The position numbers were made by a program, and so were the translations under genes. Under the pieces are notes generated by a model. The model was not told the DNA's origin, ran no database searches, and was given only the letters and a program-made list of their open reading frames with translations. From Imbricaverruca yamaguchii (taxonomy: Eukaryota > Arthropoda > Thecostraca > Neoverrucidae): DNA of 64,000 bases. The stretch covers positions 1,008,501-1,072,500 of the forward strand of contig JAOTOL010001605.1 in assembly GCA_034440575.1 (NCBI GenBank), in the 5' to 3' direction. This document shows positions 43,628 to 55,345 of this stretch, in pieces (position 1 is the first letter of the stretch; each line of letters begins with the position of its first letter).

Positions 43628-44377
43628 CCATTAATCCGCGCCGTCTCTCCTGTCAGATCCTCACACCCCGTCTCGGGGGAGGGTTTCTCTTATCTGTCAT
43701 ATCCCCCATCTCTCAAGCGTTGAATGAAACCGAAAATGGTATCATCGGAAACCGCTCGTTGAATATAGCCCTAAATCGCCCCAAAATGTTCTCCTTCAAA
43801 AAGTGACGTCACTATGGGATCACGACTGACGTGTTTTTGGCTGTGGGGAGTTAATTTTAGAGGACTTAGCAACAAAATGTATTTGGTATCATAAAAGTAC
43901 GGCGAATTCGACCATGGTCCAAAAATGTGTGCGCATGAAAAAAGACATTTTAGCATTGCGGTTTCGAAAGTTTCGAAATTTTGGATATTTAATTTCATTG
44001 ATTTTTTCTTCTTTTAATGGGTGAAGCACACTGGATAGCATTGCTTTAAGTCGACTTAGCCTAGCTTGGCCGAACAAGCATTTTTCCTCACAGCCTCCAC
44101 AAGCTGCAGAGAACTGTGCTTTTTAGAAACTCTTTAGGTTGTCCGACGCTGAGAACCGACGCTGAGTTGATCGTAAATTCCAGCCGGTCGTTCTCGCGCT
44201 CCCTCGCGCTCTCTCCACGGCTTCGTCATCACGGCCGGTCTCGGCTTCAGCATCACTCACGGCCGTCCACGGTCCCATCACCCCATCACGCATGATCACC
44301 ACGCTTCGCGGACACGGAGAATGCCCCGTCTCCCGAAAGATAAGTCGCACACTGACCACTGAATTTGTCCTGCGCTC
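43628..44377. other. Single-copy DNA, nothing recognised
   Basis: AT-rich from 43750 to 44120. No domain found in the short frames. Confidence 0.4.
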
Positions 44378-44460
44378 GCTTACACCTAACCTTAATGGAT
44401 TATTTGGGCTAAGGGCGGGCCGACTGCAAGGTCACTTAGCACACATGCTTACACCTAACC
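44378..44460 (-). mobile_element. Mini-retroposon family D, copy 10, with TSD
   Basis: A 55-nt insert (44392-44446) lies between perfect 14-bp repeats GCTTACACCTAACC. The tail (TTAATGGATTATTTGGGC) and hairpin are somewhat diverged (GGGCGGGCCGACTGC). Confidence 0.9.
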
Positions 44461-44639
44461 CACTTTTCCTTTAAGTCATTGGCGATCAAAGCGGTCGCCT
44501 TGTGCATGTCCACAATCGACGACTCATCCTGGAGATAGCCCCGAGGGATTTTCTCCTAAACCAACTGCAAACCATAATTAAACAGATGGTCATAATAGTT
44601 GCCAAGCACAAACGCTTTTTCACTGGTCAACAAGCCCAC
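44461..44639 (-). other. Possible continuation of the Penelope-like relic
   Basis: The minus strand stays open apart from one stop (KAFVLGNYYDHLFNYGLQLV, stop, EKIPRGYLQDESS). It directly follows the RT relic. I cannot align it to the C-terminal thumb or endonuclease part, so the link rests on adjacency. Confidence 0.3.
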
Positions 44640-44945
44640 TAATTCCTCTCCGCTGACGGAAATCGTAGCCCTTGCTCGCACCGCTGGAGCATTACGTCCA
44701 GGGAAGGGATCTTTCCGTTCTGCTCCTCGAATTGCATAGCTTTATGGACAGCATTTAAGTTCGAAAGGACTTACATCATGTTAGTAGATGCTGACGCGAA
44801 TACGATTGCATCGTTAACATCCTGCATCCATGTCGCATCGCTACCGGTGATAGCTTTGTAGTTGTCTTCTTCTAATGTCTCCATGTATAGGTTTGAAAGG
44901 ACCGCGCCCACGGGGATCACATTGCAAGATCACTGGTCTGTAATC
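44640..44945 (-). pseudogene. Penelope-like element reverse transcriptase relic
   Basis: On the minus strand the frame from about 44921 reads VLSNLYMETLEED, then WMQDVNDAIVFASAS, then a stop, then VLSNLNAVHKAMQFEEQNG and KIPSLDVMLQR. Penelope-like RTs have, in the same order, AN.YME.FE, the catalytic Y-x-DD box, LN..H..I.FT.E.E..GK.PFLD. The DD box appears here as VND. Just upstream another frame gives DLAM-stop-SP, where the family has AMGSPLSP. So there are at least two stops, one frameshift and a changed active-site residue: a dead fragment. Clade and length of the parent cannot be set. Confidence 0.75.
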
Positions 44946-45522
44946 ATATTCTCATCTTAAGGTTGTACAACCAATACACTTAAAGACCATCGTAGGCTAG
45001 TTTGAAATAGTCAGGCTCGCTGATCATTGACCCATCACATACCGCGATGGCTAACGCACTAGCGCTGGCGCACCACGGGCGGCCGCAACAGGTCAAACAA
45101 TCATCCCGAGCAGGACACACACACATCTCGCCTGCCACCTACCCGGCCGTCCACTGCAGCACCGTCAGCTGCCGGCCGGCGGAGTCCCACCAACACAGCA
45201 GAACACCGCACACTGACCCCGGCCAAGCGGCTGCTGCGTGGACGGTCCGGCGTCTCCTCACATTGCGCGGCGCAGTGCGACTTCAGCCACACACTTGTCC
45301 CGGCCTCAAGAGCACTCGTTCATCTGATCAAATGTACCCGGGAAAGGCTGCCGCCGCGCCGCGCACACTCTGGGGCGTGTCTGCCGGAACGAGGCTGGAC
45401 AAAAAGGACGTCAATATGTCTCACAGGGCTGGCGGCGGTGAGTGCTTCCATGAAGGCCCTGACATGGCGACCACTCCAGGACTTCACAGCGTCTCAAAGC
45501 CGATGCCTGAGACGATAGGAAA
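44946..45522. other. Single-copy DNA, nothing recognised
   Basis: A 189-codon plus-strand frame from 45047 runs through this region and into the hairpins. No domain recognised. Confidence 0.35.
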
Positions 45523-45607
45523 GACCCGACAAAGCGACTTGCATCGCTTTGTCGGGTCGAATTATTGCATCGCCTTGAGACAGAATGTCTCAAGGCGATG
45601 CAATAAT
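45523..45607. repeat. Two adjacent perfect inverted repeats
   Basis: Hairpin 1: 15-bp arms GACCCGACAAAGCGA (45523-45537) and its exact complement (45544-45558) around a 6-nt loop. Hairpin 2: perfect 22-bp arms at 45561-45582 and 45586-45607 around the loop GAA; the inner part of the left arm reads GCATCGCCTTGAGACA. TTGCATCGC occurs in both. No mismatch in 37 paired positions. Confidence 0.95.
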
Positions 45608-45673
45608 CTGAGCTGAGAGGGCAGGAAAATCATCAGGTCGACCGATGAGCGACAGGAAAGCTGAAAATGGCCG

Positions 45674-45835
45674 CTCTGATTGGTTGGTTGTGGCTTTACG
45701 ACGCACTCAGCACCTGAGGCCATACGGTGTCGCCTGCCTCTCACTCCAACAGGAAGGGCGGGCACCGCGGGGATCCAAACACGTACCTCTGACATGCCAG
45801 ACGATCAACTTAACCACTGAGCTATCGACGCCCAA
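45674..45835 (-). mobile_element. SINE family C, full-length
   Basis: Minus-strand order: TCGATAGCTCAGTGGTTAAG (A-box), CGTCTGGCATGTCAGAGG, a degraded B-box region (GTTTGGATCCCC), body CGGTGCCCGCCCTTCCTG, the shared 3' domain GGCGACACCGTATGG .. GCGTCGTAAAGCC, and an ACAACCAACC tail. No secure TSD. The head resembles tRNA-Ala; inference. Confidence 0.88.
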
Positions 45836-46125
45836 GGGACCCAGAGACCCCTATGACTGACATGGATCACCTATAACTGCAAGGTATGCGCTATAGTGTC
45901 CCTATTCCTATGCTAGGAGCCCTGTCGCTGAAATGACCCGTTATGACAATAAACAAAAGCTCATGAGACTGCATCCTGAACTCATGAGCCCTTTCGAATG
46001 CGGTTAGACGAGCCACTGAGTCTCCTACACCAGGCTGCGTGTACTGAGACCGCGCGACTCAGTTCTCGCAGCGAGCACTCCTCTGAATTTCCTTCCCAAT
46101 TATCTTCTCTCTGTCTCGATCTCAG
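45836..46125. other. Single-copy spacer
   Basis: Nothing recognised. Confidence 0.4.
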
Positions 46126-46127
46126 TC

Positions 46128-46313
46128 TATGTCCCGGTCTCTGCCGCTGGCTCTATCTCTGTATCTGCCTATATTTCTGTCTCTGTATCTGCCTCTGTAT
46201 CTGCCTCTGTATCTGCCTCTGTATCTGCCTCTGTATCTTCCTCCGTCTCTGTCTCCGTCTCCGTCTCCGTCTCCGTCTCCGTCTCCGTCTCCGTCTCCGT
46301 CTCCGTCTCCGTC

Positions 46314-46355
<42 letters not shown>

Positions 46356-46388
46356 GTTGTCTGTCTGTCTGTCTGTCTGTCTCGTCTC
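46128..46388. repeat. CTGTATCTGC, CCGTCT and TGTC microsatellites
   Basis: Three neighbouring pyrimidine-rich arrays: CTCTGTATCTGC units to about 46240, CCGTCT units to about 46310, then (TGTC)n to 46382. Confidence 0.94.
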
Positions 46389-46826
46389 CGGTTTTCCTTT
46401 TGCTCATGATGTTGCTCTGTCATCCAACTGCTAAATAATGTAAAATGCCTGTGCTGGCGAACGGCTTTCGCGTCTCCGTCTTCCGTGGCATCCTTTATTG
46501 TCTTCCAGTCTTTCACTATTCCCAATGCAACCTTCATCGACGTTAATGGTGGTACTTTGGACTGCTCCAGCGCCAGGCAATGGACGAAGCCCGGGCTGTC
46601 GGCTCTCCTCGGGCGGCTGGTAGCCGCCGATAGCCGCTGGCCACCGTACTGTGGTGCACGCCGGGGGCTATCAGTGCCGGCTAATGGCCGAAGCCCGGCT
46701 GTCGCCTCTGCAGCGTGTGGCGGCGCGCTGCGGGTAAACAGCCGCGGCAAACCAACGTGTATGGATCACAGCAACGTGCCCGGCGAGTCAAAACAGACCG
46801 GCCAGTGGCCAGCCGTCCCGCCCGGT
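46389..46826. other. Single-copy DNA with a local duplication
   Basis: GGCTGTC..GCCTCTGC and GGCTATCAGTGCCGGCTAATGGCCGAAGCCC echo the segment at 46570-46610 (CAATGGACGAAGCCCGGGCTG). No gene recognised. Confidence 0.4.
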
Positions 46827-47158
46827 GCGTCACGTGACGATGTCGGACCGTGGGTCACGTGACGATGTCGGACCGTGGGTGACGTGACGATGTCGGACCG
46901 TGTGTCACGTGACGATGTCGGACCGTGTGTGACGTGACGATGTTGGACCGTGTGTCACGTGACGATGTCGGACCGTGTGTCACGTGACGATGTCGGACCG
47001 TGTGACACGTGACGATGTCGGACCGTGTGTCACGTGACGATGTCGGACCGTGTGTCACGTGACGATGTCGGACCGTGTGTCACGTGACGATGTCGGACCG
47101 TGTGTCACGTGACGATGTCGGACCGTGTGTCACGTGACGATGTCGGACCGTGTTTGAC
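46827..47158. repeat. 25-bp minisatellite with CACGTG palindrome, 13 units
   Basis: The unit is CGTGTGTCACGTGACGATG plus TCGGAC, an exact 25-bp step. About ten of the 13 units contain the perfect 10-bp palindrome GTCACGTGAC. Others read GTGACGTGAC or GACACGTGAC. Confidence 0.95.
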
Positions 47159-47454
47159 GCCAATTCGTGTCACCGTGTCACCACGGGATCAGTGCGGACG
47201 CGTCCCGGCGACGGCCGTACTGGACGACGTGGATCAAAACTGAGTAGGGAAGGGAGAAGCGGTCAATCGTGTTGCCTACCGGGCCATTGAGCGGCCCCAG
47301 AACACGACCAGCTGGCTGGTGCCTCGCCGTTGAGCTCGGATCAGGCGGGTCGTCGGGCGGGTCGGCAGCGGCCTACACGCGGCCACCACCCGCACCCGTG
47401 CGGCCGACGGACAGGTGGTCTGCATCGACGACAATGGAGCCGGCCAGCCGAGCT
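47159..47454. other. Single-copy spacer
   Basis: Nothing recognised. Confidence 0.4.
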
Positions 47455-48062
47455 GCCCGCAGCTGGCGACCCGTCACCGGCAGCACCAGACCAGTCACCG
47501 GCAGCACCAGACCAGTCACCAACAGCACATCAGTCATCGTCAGCAGGCGACCCGCCACCGGCAGGACGGGATCAGTCACCGGCAGCACGAGACCAGTCAC
47601 CGGCAGCACGAGACCAGTCACCGGCAGGACGAGACAGTCACCAAATCAGTCATCGTCAGCAGGCGACCCGTCACCGGCAGCACCAGACCAGTCACCAACA
47701 GCACATCAGTCATCGTCAGCTGGCGACCCGTCACCGACAGGACGAGATCAGTCACCGGCAGCACGAGACCAGTCACCGGCAGCACGAGACCAGTCACCGG
47801 CAGCACGAGACCAGTCACCGGCAGCACGAGACCAGTCACCGGCAGCACGAGACCAGTCACCGGCAGGACGAGACCAGTCACCGGCAGGACGAGACCAGTC
47901 ACCGGCAGCACGAGACCAGTCACCGGCAGTACGAGACCAGTCACCGGCAGGACGAGACCAGTCACCAACAGCGGAGACCATCCACCGACAACGGGAGACA
48001 CTACAGACGGCAGGTGACCAAGCAAATAGCCGGAGACCCGTCACCGACAGCAGGAGACCCGT
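47455..48062. repeat. 21-bp minisatellite, about 27 units
   Basis: The unit is CCAGTCACCGGCAGCACGAGA. A longer composite (AACAGCACATCAGTCATCG plus TCAGCAGGCGACCCG) occurs twice (47520, 47697), showing a block duplication. Units right of 47960 are diverged. Frames stay open on both strands because 21 is divisible by 3. Confidence 0.95.
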
Positions 48063-48822
48063 CATCGAAGACCGTTCACCGGCATTCGCCGGTCGTGGAG
48101 GACGAGCTGCCAACGGCAGGAGATCTGTCAGCCGCTACCACCGGCAGCAGATCTGTCAGCGACAGCGGGAGACGCGCCACAGATGGCGGTAGTCGTGCGA
48201 CCGCCGCCCGCCTCTCACCTGGTCTCCGCGTCTGGTGCAAGCCATGCCTGACGTTGCGCATCCTCGGTGCGGCGCCGCACCACGGCCGACCTCAGCCCGC
48301 CGGCCGGCAACGGGGCGCCGAGCGCGGCGACTTCCGCCACGCGCGTCACACTGCCGCCGTCACGGCTCCAGCTCGTCACGTGGCACGTCACCGGCTCGTG
48401 GCACGCGCACAGCAGCGGCGGCCGGTCACGTCTGCAGCACGGACGGCCGCCGACCCGCCGTCTACAGCAGGCCCGTCGGGCAGCGCGCCGTGTTCCCGGA
48501 ACCGGCAGATCAGGCTGCCGGCCGGCCGGTCCGGTTTTGGGCTCGCTGTGCCGGCCCGGACCCGCTGCACTGTGGCACTGTGGGCGGGGCTCGCCGTGGA
48601 CCTGCCTCGGGGCTGCGGGCTTGTCGCCACTACCAGCCAAGGGCCGGTCTGCGGTCAGACCGACTGACGCGGAGATGCCGGGGCCCGGGCGGCAGCACCC
48701 GGGCTCTGAGTCGCAGCGCTGACCGTATCGCGACGAGCAGCTCGTGCACACACGTCACGTGCCGGCGCGCCACTGTACACAAATGGCAGTGCACGGTGCA
48801 GCGGCGGCCCGCCGTCCAGTCA
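48063..48822. other. CpG-dense GC-rich block
   Basis: GC-rich with frames open on both strands. No domain recognised. It separates the 21-bp array from the 4.2-kb array. Confidence 0.4.
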
Positions 48823-51800
48823 CCAGTGCAGAGGCGGGACACACCGTCCACAGTCACCAGTGTAGAGGCGGGACACACCGTCCACAGTCATCAGTGTAGA
48901 GGCGGCACACACCGGCCGGTCACTAGTGTAGGGGCGGCCCACCCCTGCCGGTCACCAGTGTAGAGGCGGCACACCCTGTCCAGTTACCAGTGTAGAGGCG
49001 ACACACCCCGTCCACAGCCACCAGTGTGGAGGCGGCACACCCCGTCCACAGTCATCAGTGTAGAGGCGGCACATCTCGGCCAGTCACCAGTGTAGAGGCG
49101 GCACATCCCGGCCACAGTCACCAGTGCAAAGGCGGCACACCCCGGCCACAGTCACCAGTGTAGAGCCGGCATACCGCGTCCAGTCACCAGTGTAGAGGCG
49201 ACACACCCCGGCTGGTCACGAGTGTAGAGGTGGCACACCCCGTCCACAATAATCAGTGTAGAGGCGGCACACCCCGTCCACAGTCACCAGTGTAGAGGCG
49301 GCACATCCCGTCCAGTCACCAGTGTAGAGGTGGCACACCCCGTCCACAGTCACCAGTGTAGAGGCGGCACACCCCGGCCAGTCACCAGTGTAGAGGCGGC
49401 ACACCCCGTCCAGTCACCAGTGTAAAGGCGGCCCACCCCGCCAGTCACCAGTGTAGAGGCGGCACACCCCGGCCACAGTCATCAGTGTAGAGGCGGCACA
49501 CCCCGTCCAGTCATCAGTGTAGAGGCGGCACACCCCGGCCACAGTCACCAGTGTAGAGCCGGCACACCCCGGCCAGTCACTAGTGTAGAAGTGGCACACC
49601 CCGTCCACAATCATCAGTGTAGAGGCGGCACACCCCGTCCACAGTCACCAGTGTAGAGGCGGCACACCCGGGCCAGTCACCAGTGTAGAGCCGGCACACC
49701 CCGGCCAGTCACTAGTGCAGAGGTGGCACACCCCGTCCACAATCATCAGTGTAGAGGCGGCACACCCCGTCCACAGTCACCAGTGTAGAGGCGACACATC
49801 CCGTCCAGTCACCAGTGTAGAGCCGGCACACCCCGGTCAGTCACCAGTGTAGAGCCGGCACACCCCGGCCGGTCACCAGTGTGGAGGCGGCACACCCCGT
49901 CCACAGTCACCAGTGTAGAGGCGACACACCCCGTCCACAGCCACCAGTGTGGAGGCGGCACACCCCGTCCACAGTCACCAGTGTAGAGGCGGCACACCCC
50001 GTCCACAGTCACCGGTGTAGAGGCGGCATACCCCGTCCACAGTCATCAGTGTAGAGGCGGCACACCCCGGCCGGTCACCAGTGTAGAGGCGACACACCCC
50101 GTCCACAGTCACCAGTGTAGAGGCGACACACCCCGTCCACAGTCATCAGTGTAGAGGCGACACATCCCGGCCAGTCACCAGTGTAGGGGCGGGACATCCC
50201 GGCCAGCCACCAGTGTAGAGGCGGTACACTCCGTCCACAGTCACCAGTGTAGAGGCGGCACACCCCAGCCGCAGTCACCAGTGTAGAGGCGGCACATCCC
50301 GGCCAGCCACCAGTGTAGAGGCGGGACATCCCGGCCAGCCACCAGTGTAGAGGCGGTACACCCCGTCCACAGTCACCAGTGTAGAGGCGGCACACCCCAG
50401 CCGCAGTCACCAGTGTAGAGGCGGCACATCCCGGCCAGCCACCAGTGTAGAGGCGGTACACCCCGTCCACAGTCACCAGTGTAGAGTCGGCCCACCCCAG
50501 CCGGTCACCAGTGTAGAGGCGGCCCACCCCAGCCGGTCACCAGTGTAGAGGCGGCACACCCCGGTCAGTCGCCAGTGTAGAGGCGGGACACACCGTCCAC
50601 AGTCACCAGTGTAGAGGCGGGACACACCGTCCACAGTCATCAGTGTAGAGGCGGCACACCCCGTCCACAGTCACCAGTGTAGAGGCGGCACACACCGGCC
50701 GGTCACCAGTGTAGAGGCGGCACACCCCGGCCAGTCACCAGTGTAGAGGCGGCACACCCCGGCCAGTCACCAGTGTAGAGGCGGCACACCCCGGCCAGTC
50801 ACCAGTGTAGAGGCGGCATATCCCGGTCAGTCATCAGTGTAGAGGAGGCACACCCCGTCCACAGTCACAAGTGTAGAGGCGGCACACCCCGACCAGTCAC
50901 CAGTGTAGAGGCGGCACACCCCGGCCAATCACCAGTGTAGAGGCGGCACATCTCGGTCAGTCACCAGTGTAGAGCCGGCACACCCCGGCCAGCCACCAGT
51001 GTAGAGGCGGCCCACCCCGTCCACAGTCATCAGTGTAGAGGCGGCACACCCCGGCCACAGTCACCAGTGTATAGGCGGCCCACACCCTGTCCACAGTCAT
51101 CAGTGTAGAGGCGGCACACCCCGGCCGATCACCAGTGTAGAGGCGACACACCCCGTCCACAGCCACCAGTGTAGAGGCGGCACACCCCGTCCACAGTCAC
51201 CAGTGTAGAGGCGACACACCCCGTCCACAGCCACCAGTGTGGAGGCGGCACACCCCGTCCACAGTCACCAGTGTAGAGGCGGCACACCGCGTCCAGTCAC
51301 CAGTGTAGAGGCGGCACGCCCCGTCCTCAGTCACCAGTGTAGAGGCGGCACACACCGTCCACAGTCGCCAGTGTAGAAGCGGCACACACCGTCCACAGTC
51401 ACCAGTGTAGAGGCGGCACACACCGTCCACAGTCACGAGTGTAGAGGCGGCCCATCCCGGCCGGTCACCAGTGTAGAGGCGACACACCCCGTCCACAGTC
51501 ACCAGTGTAGAGGCGACACACCCCGTCCACAGTCACCAGTGTAGAGGCGACACATCCCGGCCAGTCACCAGTGTAGAGGCGGGACATCCCGGCCAGCCAC
51601 CAGTGTAGAGGCGGTACACCCCGTCCACAGTCACCAGTGTAGAGGCGGCACACCCCAGCCGCAGTCACCAGTGTAGAGGCGGCACATCCCGGCCAGCCAC
51701 CAGTGTAGAGGCGGTACACCCCGTCCACAGTCATCAGTGTAGAGGCGGCACACCCCGGCCAGTCATCAGTGTAGAGGCGGCCCACCCCGGCCAGTCACCA

Positions 51801-52996
51801 GTGTAGAGGCGGCACATCCCGGTCAGTCATCAGTGTAGAGGCGTCACACCACATCCACAGTCACCAGTGTAGAGGCGGCACATCCCGGTCAGTCATCAGT
51901 GTAGAGGCGGCACACCCCAGCCAGTCATCAGTGTAGAGGCGGCACACCCCGGCCAATCACCAGTGTAGAGGCGGCACATCCCGGTCAGTCACCAGTGTAG
52001 AGCAGGCACACTCCGGCCAGCCACCAGTGTAGAGGAGGCCCACCCCAGCCACAGTCACCAGTGTAGAGGTGTCACACCACATCCACAGTCACCAGTGTAG
52101 AGGCGGCACACCCCGGCCAGTCATCAGTGTAGAGGTGGCACACCCCGTCCACAATCATCAGTGTAGAGGCGGCACACCCCAGCCAGTCACTAGTGTAGAG
52201 GCGGCACACCCCGGCCACAATCATCAGTGTAGAGGCGGCACACCCCGGCCAGTCACCAGTGTAGAGGCGGCACATCCCGGTCAGTCATCAGTGTAGAGGA
52301 GGCACACCCCGTCCACAGTCACCAGTGTAGAGGCGGCACACCCCGGCCAATCACCAGTGTAGAGGCGGCACATCTCGGTCAGTCACCAGTGTAGAGCCGG
52401 CACACTCCGGCCAGCCACCAGTGTAGAGGAGGCACACCCCGTCCACAGTCACCAGTGTAGAGGCGGCACATCCCGGCCGGTCACCAGTGTAGAGGCGGCA
52501 CACCCCGTCCACAGTCACCAGTGTAGAGGCGGCACACCCCGGCCACAGTCACCAGTGTAGAGGCGGCACACCCCGTCCACAGTCACCAGTGTAGAGGCGG
52601 CACACCCCGGTCACAGTCACCAGTGTAGAGGCGGCACACCACATCCACAGTCATCAGTGTAGAGGCGGCACACCCCGTCCAGTAACCAGTGTAGAGGCGG
52701 CACACCCCGGATAGCCACCAGTGTAGAGGCGGCACACCCCGTCCACAGTCACCAGTGTAGAGGCGGCACATCCCGGCCGGTCACCAGTGTAGAGGCCGCA
52801 CATCCCGGTCAGTCATCAGTGTAGAGGCGGCACACCCCGGCCAGTCACCAGTGTAGAGGCGGCACACCCCGGCCAGTAACCAGTGCAAAGACGTCACACC
52901 CCGTCCACAGTCACCAGTGTAGAGGCCGCACATCCCGGTCAGTCATCAGTGTAGAGGCGGCCCACCTCGGCCAGTAACCAGTGCAAAGACGGCACA
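48823..52996. repeat. 4.2-kb array of alternating 32- and 34-bp units
   Basis: About 125 units of CAGTCACCAGTGTAGAGG plus CGGCACACCCCG. Two junction types alternate irregularly: GGC (32 bp) and GTCCA (34 bp). 32+34 = 66, so the minus strand shows a 22-residue period with many stop-free stretches. Large blocks are repeated: the segment from about 50078 recurs at about 51468 (offset 1,390) and that from about 50820 at about 52266. The right edge is degenerate and ends in CpG-rich sequence. It is the largest array of the window. Confidence 0.97.
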
Positions 52997-53097
52997 CCCC
53001 GCCCGCCGCGGGCGCCGGCACTAATGCCGCCGACGCGCATCCTCCTGCAATGTTCAGCAGACCACTGGCCTCAGAGTCGTAGCCACAGCAGGACGGC

Positions 53098-53464
53098 TCT
53101 CGTGTCTCGGGCTGCAGCCGTCGGAGGACGGTTCCTCGGACTGCAGCCGGCGGCGGAGGACGGTTCCTCGGACCACAGCCGGCGGAGGACGGTTCCTTGG
53201 ACCGCAGTCGGCGGAGGACGGTTCCTCGGACCACAGCCGGCGGCGGAGGACGGTTCCTCGGACCACAGCCGGCGGCGGAGGACGGTTCCTCGGACTGCAG
53301 CCGGCGGCGGAGGACGGTTCCTCGGACCGCAGCCGGCGGAGGACGGTTCCTCGGACTGCAGCCGACGGAGGACGGTTCCCCGGACCGCGGCCGGCGGAGG
53401 ACGGTTCCTCGGACCACAGCCGGCGGAGGACGGTTCCTCGGACCACAGTCGGCGGAGGACGCCA
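53098..53464. repeat. 27-32-bp minisatellite, about 12 units
   Basis: The unit is CGGCGGAGGACGGTTCCTC plus GGACCACAGC, with GGCGG insertions making length variants. All frames remain open. Confidence 0.93.
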
Positions 53465-53935
53465 TAGTGGAAAATTGAACCGCCCATACACCATACGGAG
53501 GGAAGTGTCGCTCTGACAACTCGACAGCTCAGCGGGCCAGGCCAGGACAGCCAGCAGCGGCGGCAGCCAGGCCAGGCCAGGTCAGCCAGCAGCGGCTGCA
53601 GCCGGTACCGGCACTACCCGCTTGAGATCAGAACCACGTGGGCACCGGCCAGGACGCCACAGAAGGTAAGACACACCGGCCAGGGCGGTCGACAGACGTG
53701 TGGGTAGGGTATCGCGCCGCACTTGTGCAGTGATGTCGGACGTGCTCGGACCTCACACTGCGGCACCGAACCTGCCCGGGCCTGGTGCCGCATCATCAGA
53801 CCTGCCCGTGTCTTACACCCGACCAGACCTGCGCGGACTTCGCGTCCCACACAATGCCAGTCCGCACAGACGATCAGACCTGAGTGGTCTTTTGTCACGG
53901 CACCGTTCCCGCTCGGACATGTCTTGATTCCGTAC
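53465..53935. other. Spacer with short GCCAGGCCAGG repeats
   Basis: AGCCAGCAGCGGC and GGCCAGGCCAGG recur at 53535-53600. Otherwise nothing recognised. Confidence 0.5.
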
Positions 53936-53944
53936 CACAATCCC

Positions 53945-54125
53945 AGACATGCCCAGACCTGACGCTGTAGGAGCAGACCGCTGTGGCATCTGACACGCCC
54001 AGACCTGACGCCGTCACCAGACTTGACGTTGCGGCATCAGACCTGCCCAGACCTGACGCTGCAGGAGCAGACCTGCCCATACCTGACGCCGCGGCATCAG
54101 ACCTGCCACAGACCTAACGCCGCGA
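53945..54125. repeat. AGACCTGACGCCG repeat, irregular period
   Basis: CAGACCTGACGC, GCATCAGACCTGCC and GGAGCAGACC alternate in composite units of about 40-45 bp. Confidence 0.82.
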
Positions 54126-55285
54126 TACTGATTTCGCCAGCGGCTACAACAGAGGCTGGTCGGGGCGGGTATTGTGCAGTGAGCACGCCACCACGTGGGA
54201 GGACAATCGCCGGCACCATCGACCCGCTCGGCCAACCAAACCGCGCCCAGCTGTGTCGCAGTGGCCGCCTGTAGAGCCTGTAGAGTCGACACGGCGCTCC
54301 ACTACCAGCCCAGCCATCACTGGAGGTCACCGTCCTCACACACTCACGGTCACCGTCCTCCCGCAGTCACGGCCACAGCCCTCCCGCAGTCATGGTCACC
54401 GTCTTCCCGCAGTCACGGTCACCGTCCTCCCGCAGTTACGGTCATAGTTTTCGCAGTCATGATCACCGTCTTCCCGCAGTCACGGTCACCGTCTTCCCGC
54501 AGTCACGGTCACCGTCTTCCCACAGTCACGGTCATCGTCCTCCCGCAGTCACGGCCACGCGTCGGCCACCGTCTTCCCACAGTCACGGTCATCGTCCTCC
54601 CGCAGTCACGGTCACTGTCTTCCCGCAGTCACGGTCACCATCCTCCCGCAGTCACAGCCACCGTCCTCCCGCAGTCACGGTCAACGTCTTCTCCGCAGTC
54701 ACTCCCCCTACGGTCATAGTCCTCTCCCGCAGTCATGGTCACCGTCTTCCCGCAGTCATGGTCATTGTCCTCCCGCAGTCATGACACCCCCGCAGTCACG
54801 GTCACCGTCTTCCGGCAGTCACCGTCACCGTCTTCCCACAGTCACGATCACCGTCTTCTCGCAGTCACGATCACCGTCTTCCCGCAGTCACGGTCACCTT
54901 CTTCCCGCAGTCACGGTCACCGTCTTCCCGCAGTCACGATCACCGTCTTCCCGCAGTCACGGTCACCATCCTACCGCAGTCACGGTCACCGTCCTCCCGC
55001 AGTCACGGTCACCGTCCTCCCGCAGTAATGGTCACCGTCCTCCCGCAGTCACGGTCACCGTCCTCCCGCAGTCACGGTCACCGTCCTCCCGCAGTTACGG
55101 TCATAGTCCTTCCGCAGTCATGGTCACCGTCTTCCCGCAGTCACGGTCACCGTCTTCCCGCAGTCACGGTCACCGTCTTCCCGCAGTCACGGTCACCATC
55201 CTCCCGCAGTCACGATCACGGCCTTCCCGCAGTCATTCCAGTACGGTCACCGTCCTCCCGCAGTCACGGTCACCGTCCTCCCGCA

Positions 55286-55330
55286 GATGTTTTTTTGGGG
55301 ATTTTAAAAGGAAGAGAAAATTAAAAAATA
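55286..55330. other. 45-bp AT-rich segment inside the 23-bp array
   Basis: ATGTTTTTTTGGGGATTTT followed by AAAAGGAAGAG and an A-rich end. It may be a remnant of the same hAT insertion event or a second insertion. It does not match the known copies clearly. Confidence 0.5.
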
Positions 55331-55345
55331 ATGGTCACCGTCCTC

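Noticed and set aside
48823..52996. Regular 32-34 bp repeats that superficially suggest a CRISPR array
   Set aside because: Units are contiguous without unique spacers, there are no cas genes and the genome is eukaryotic.
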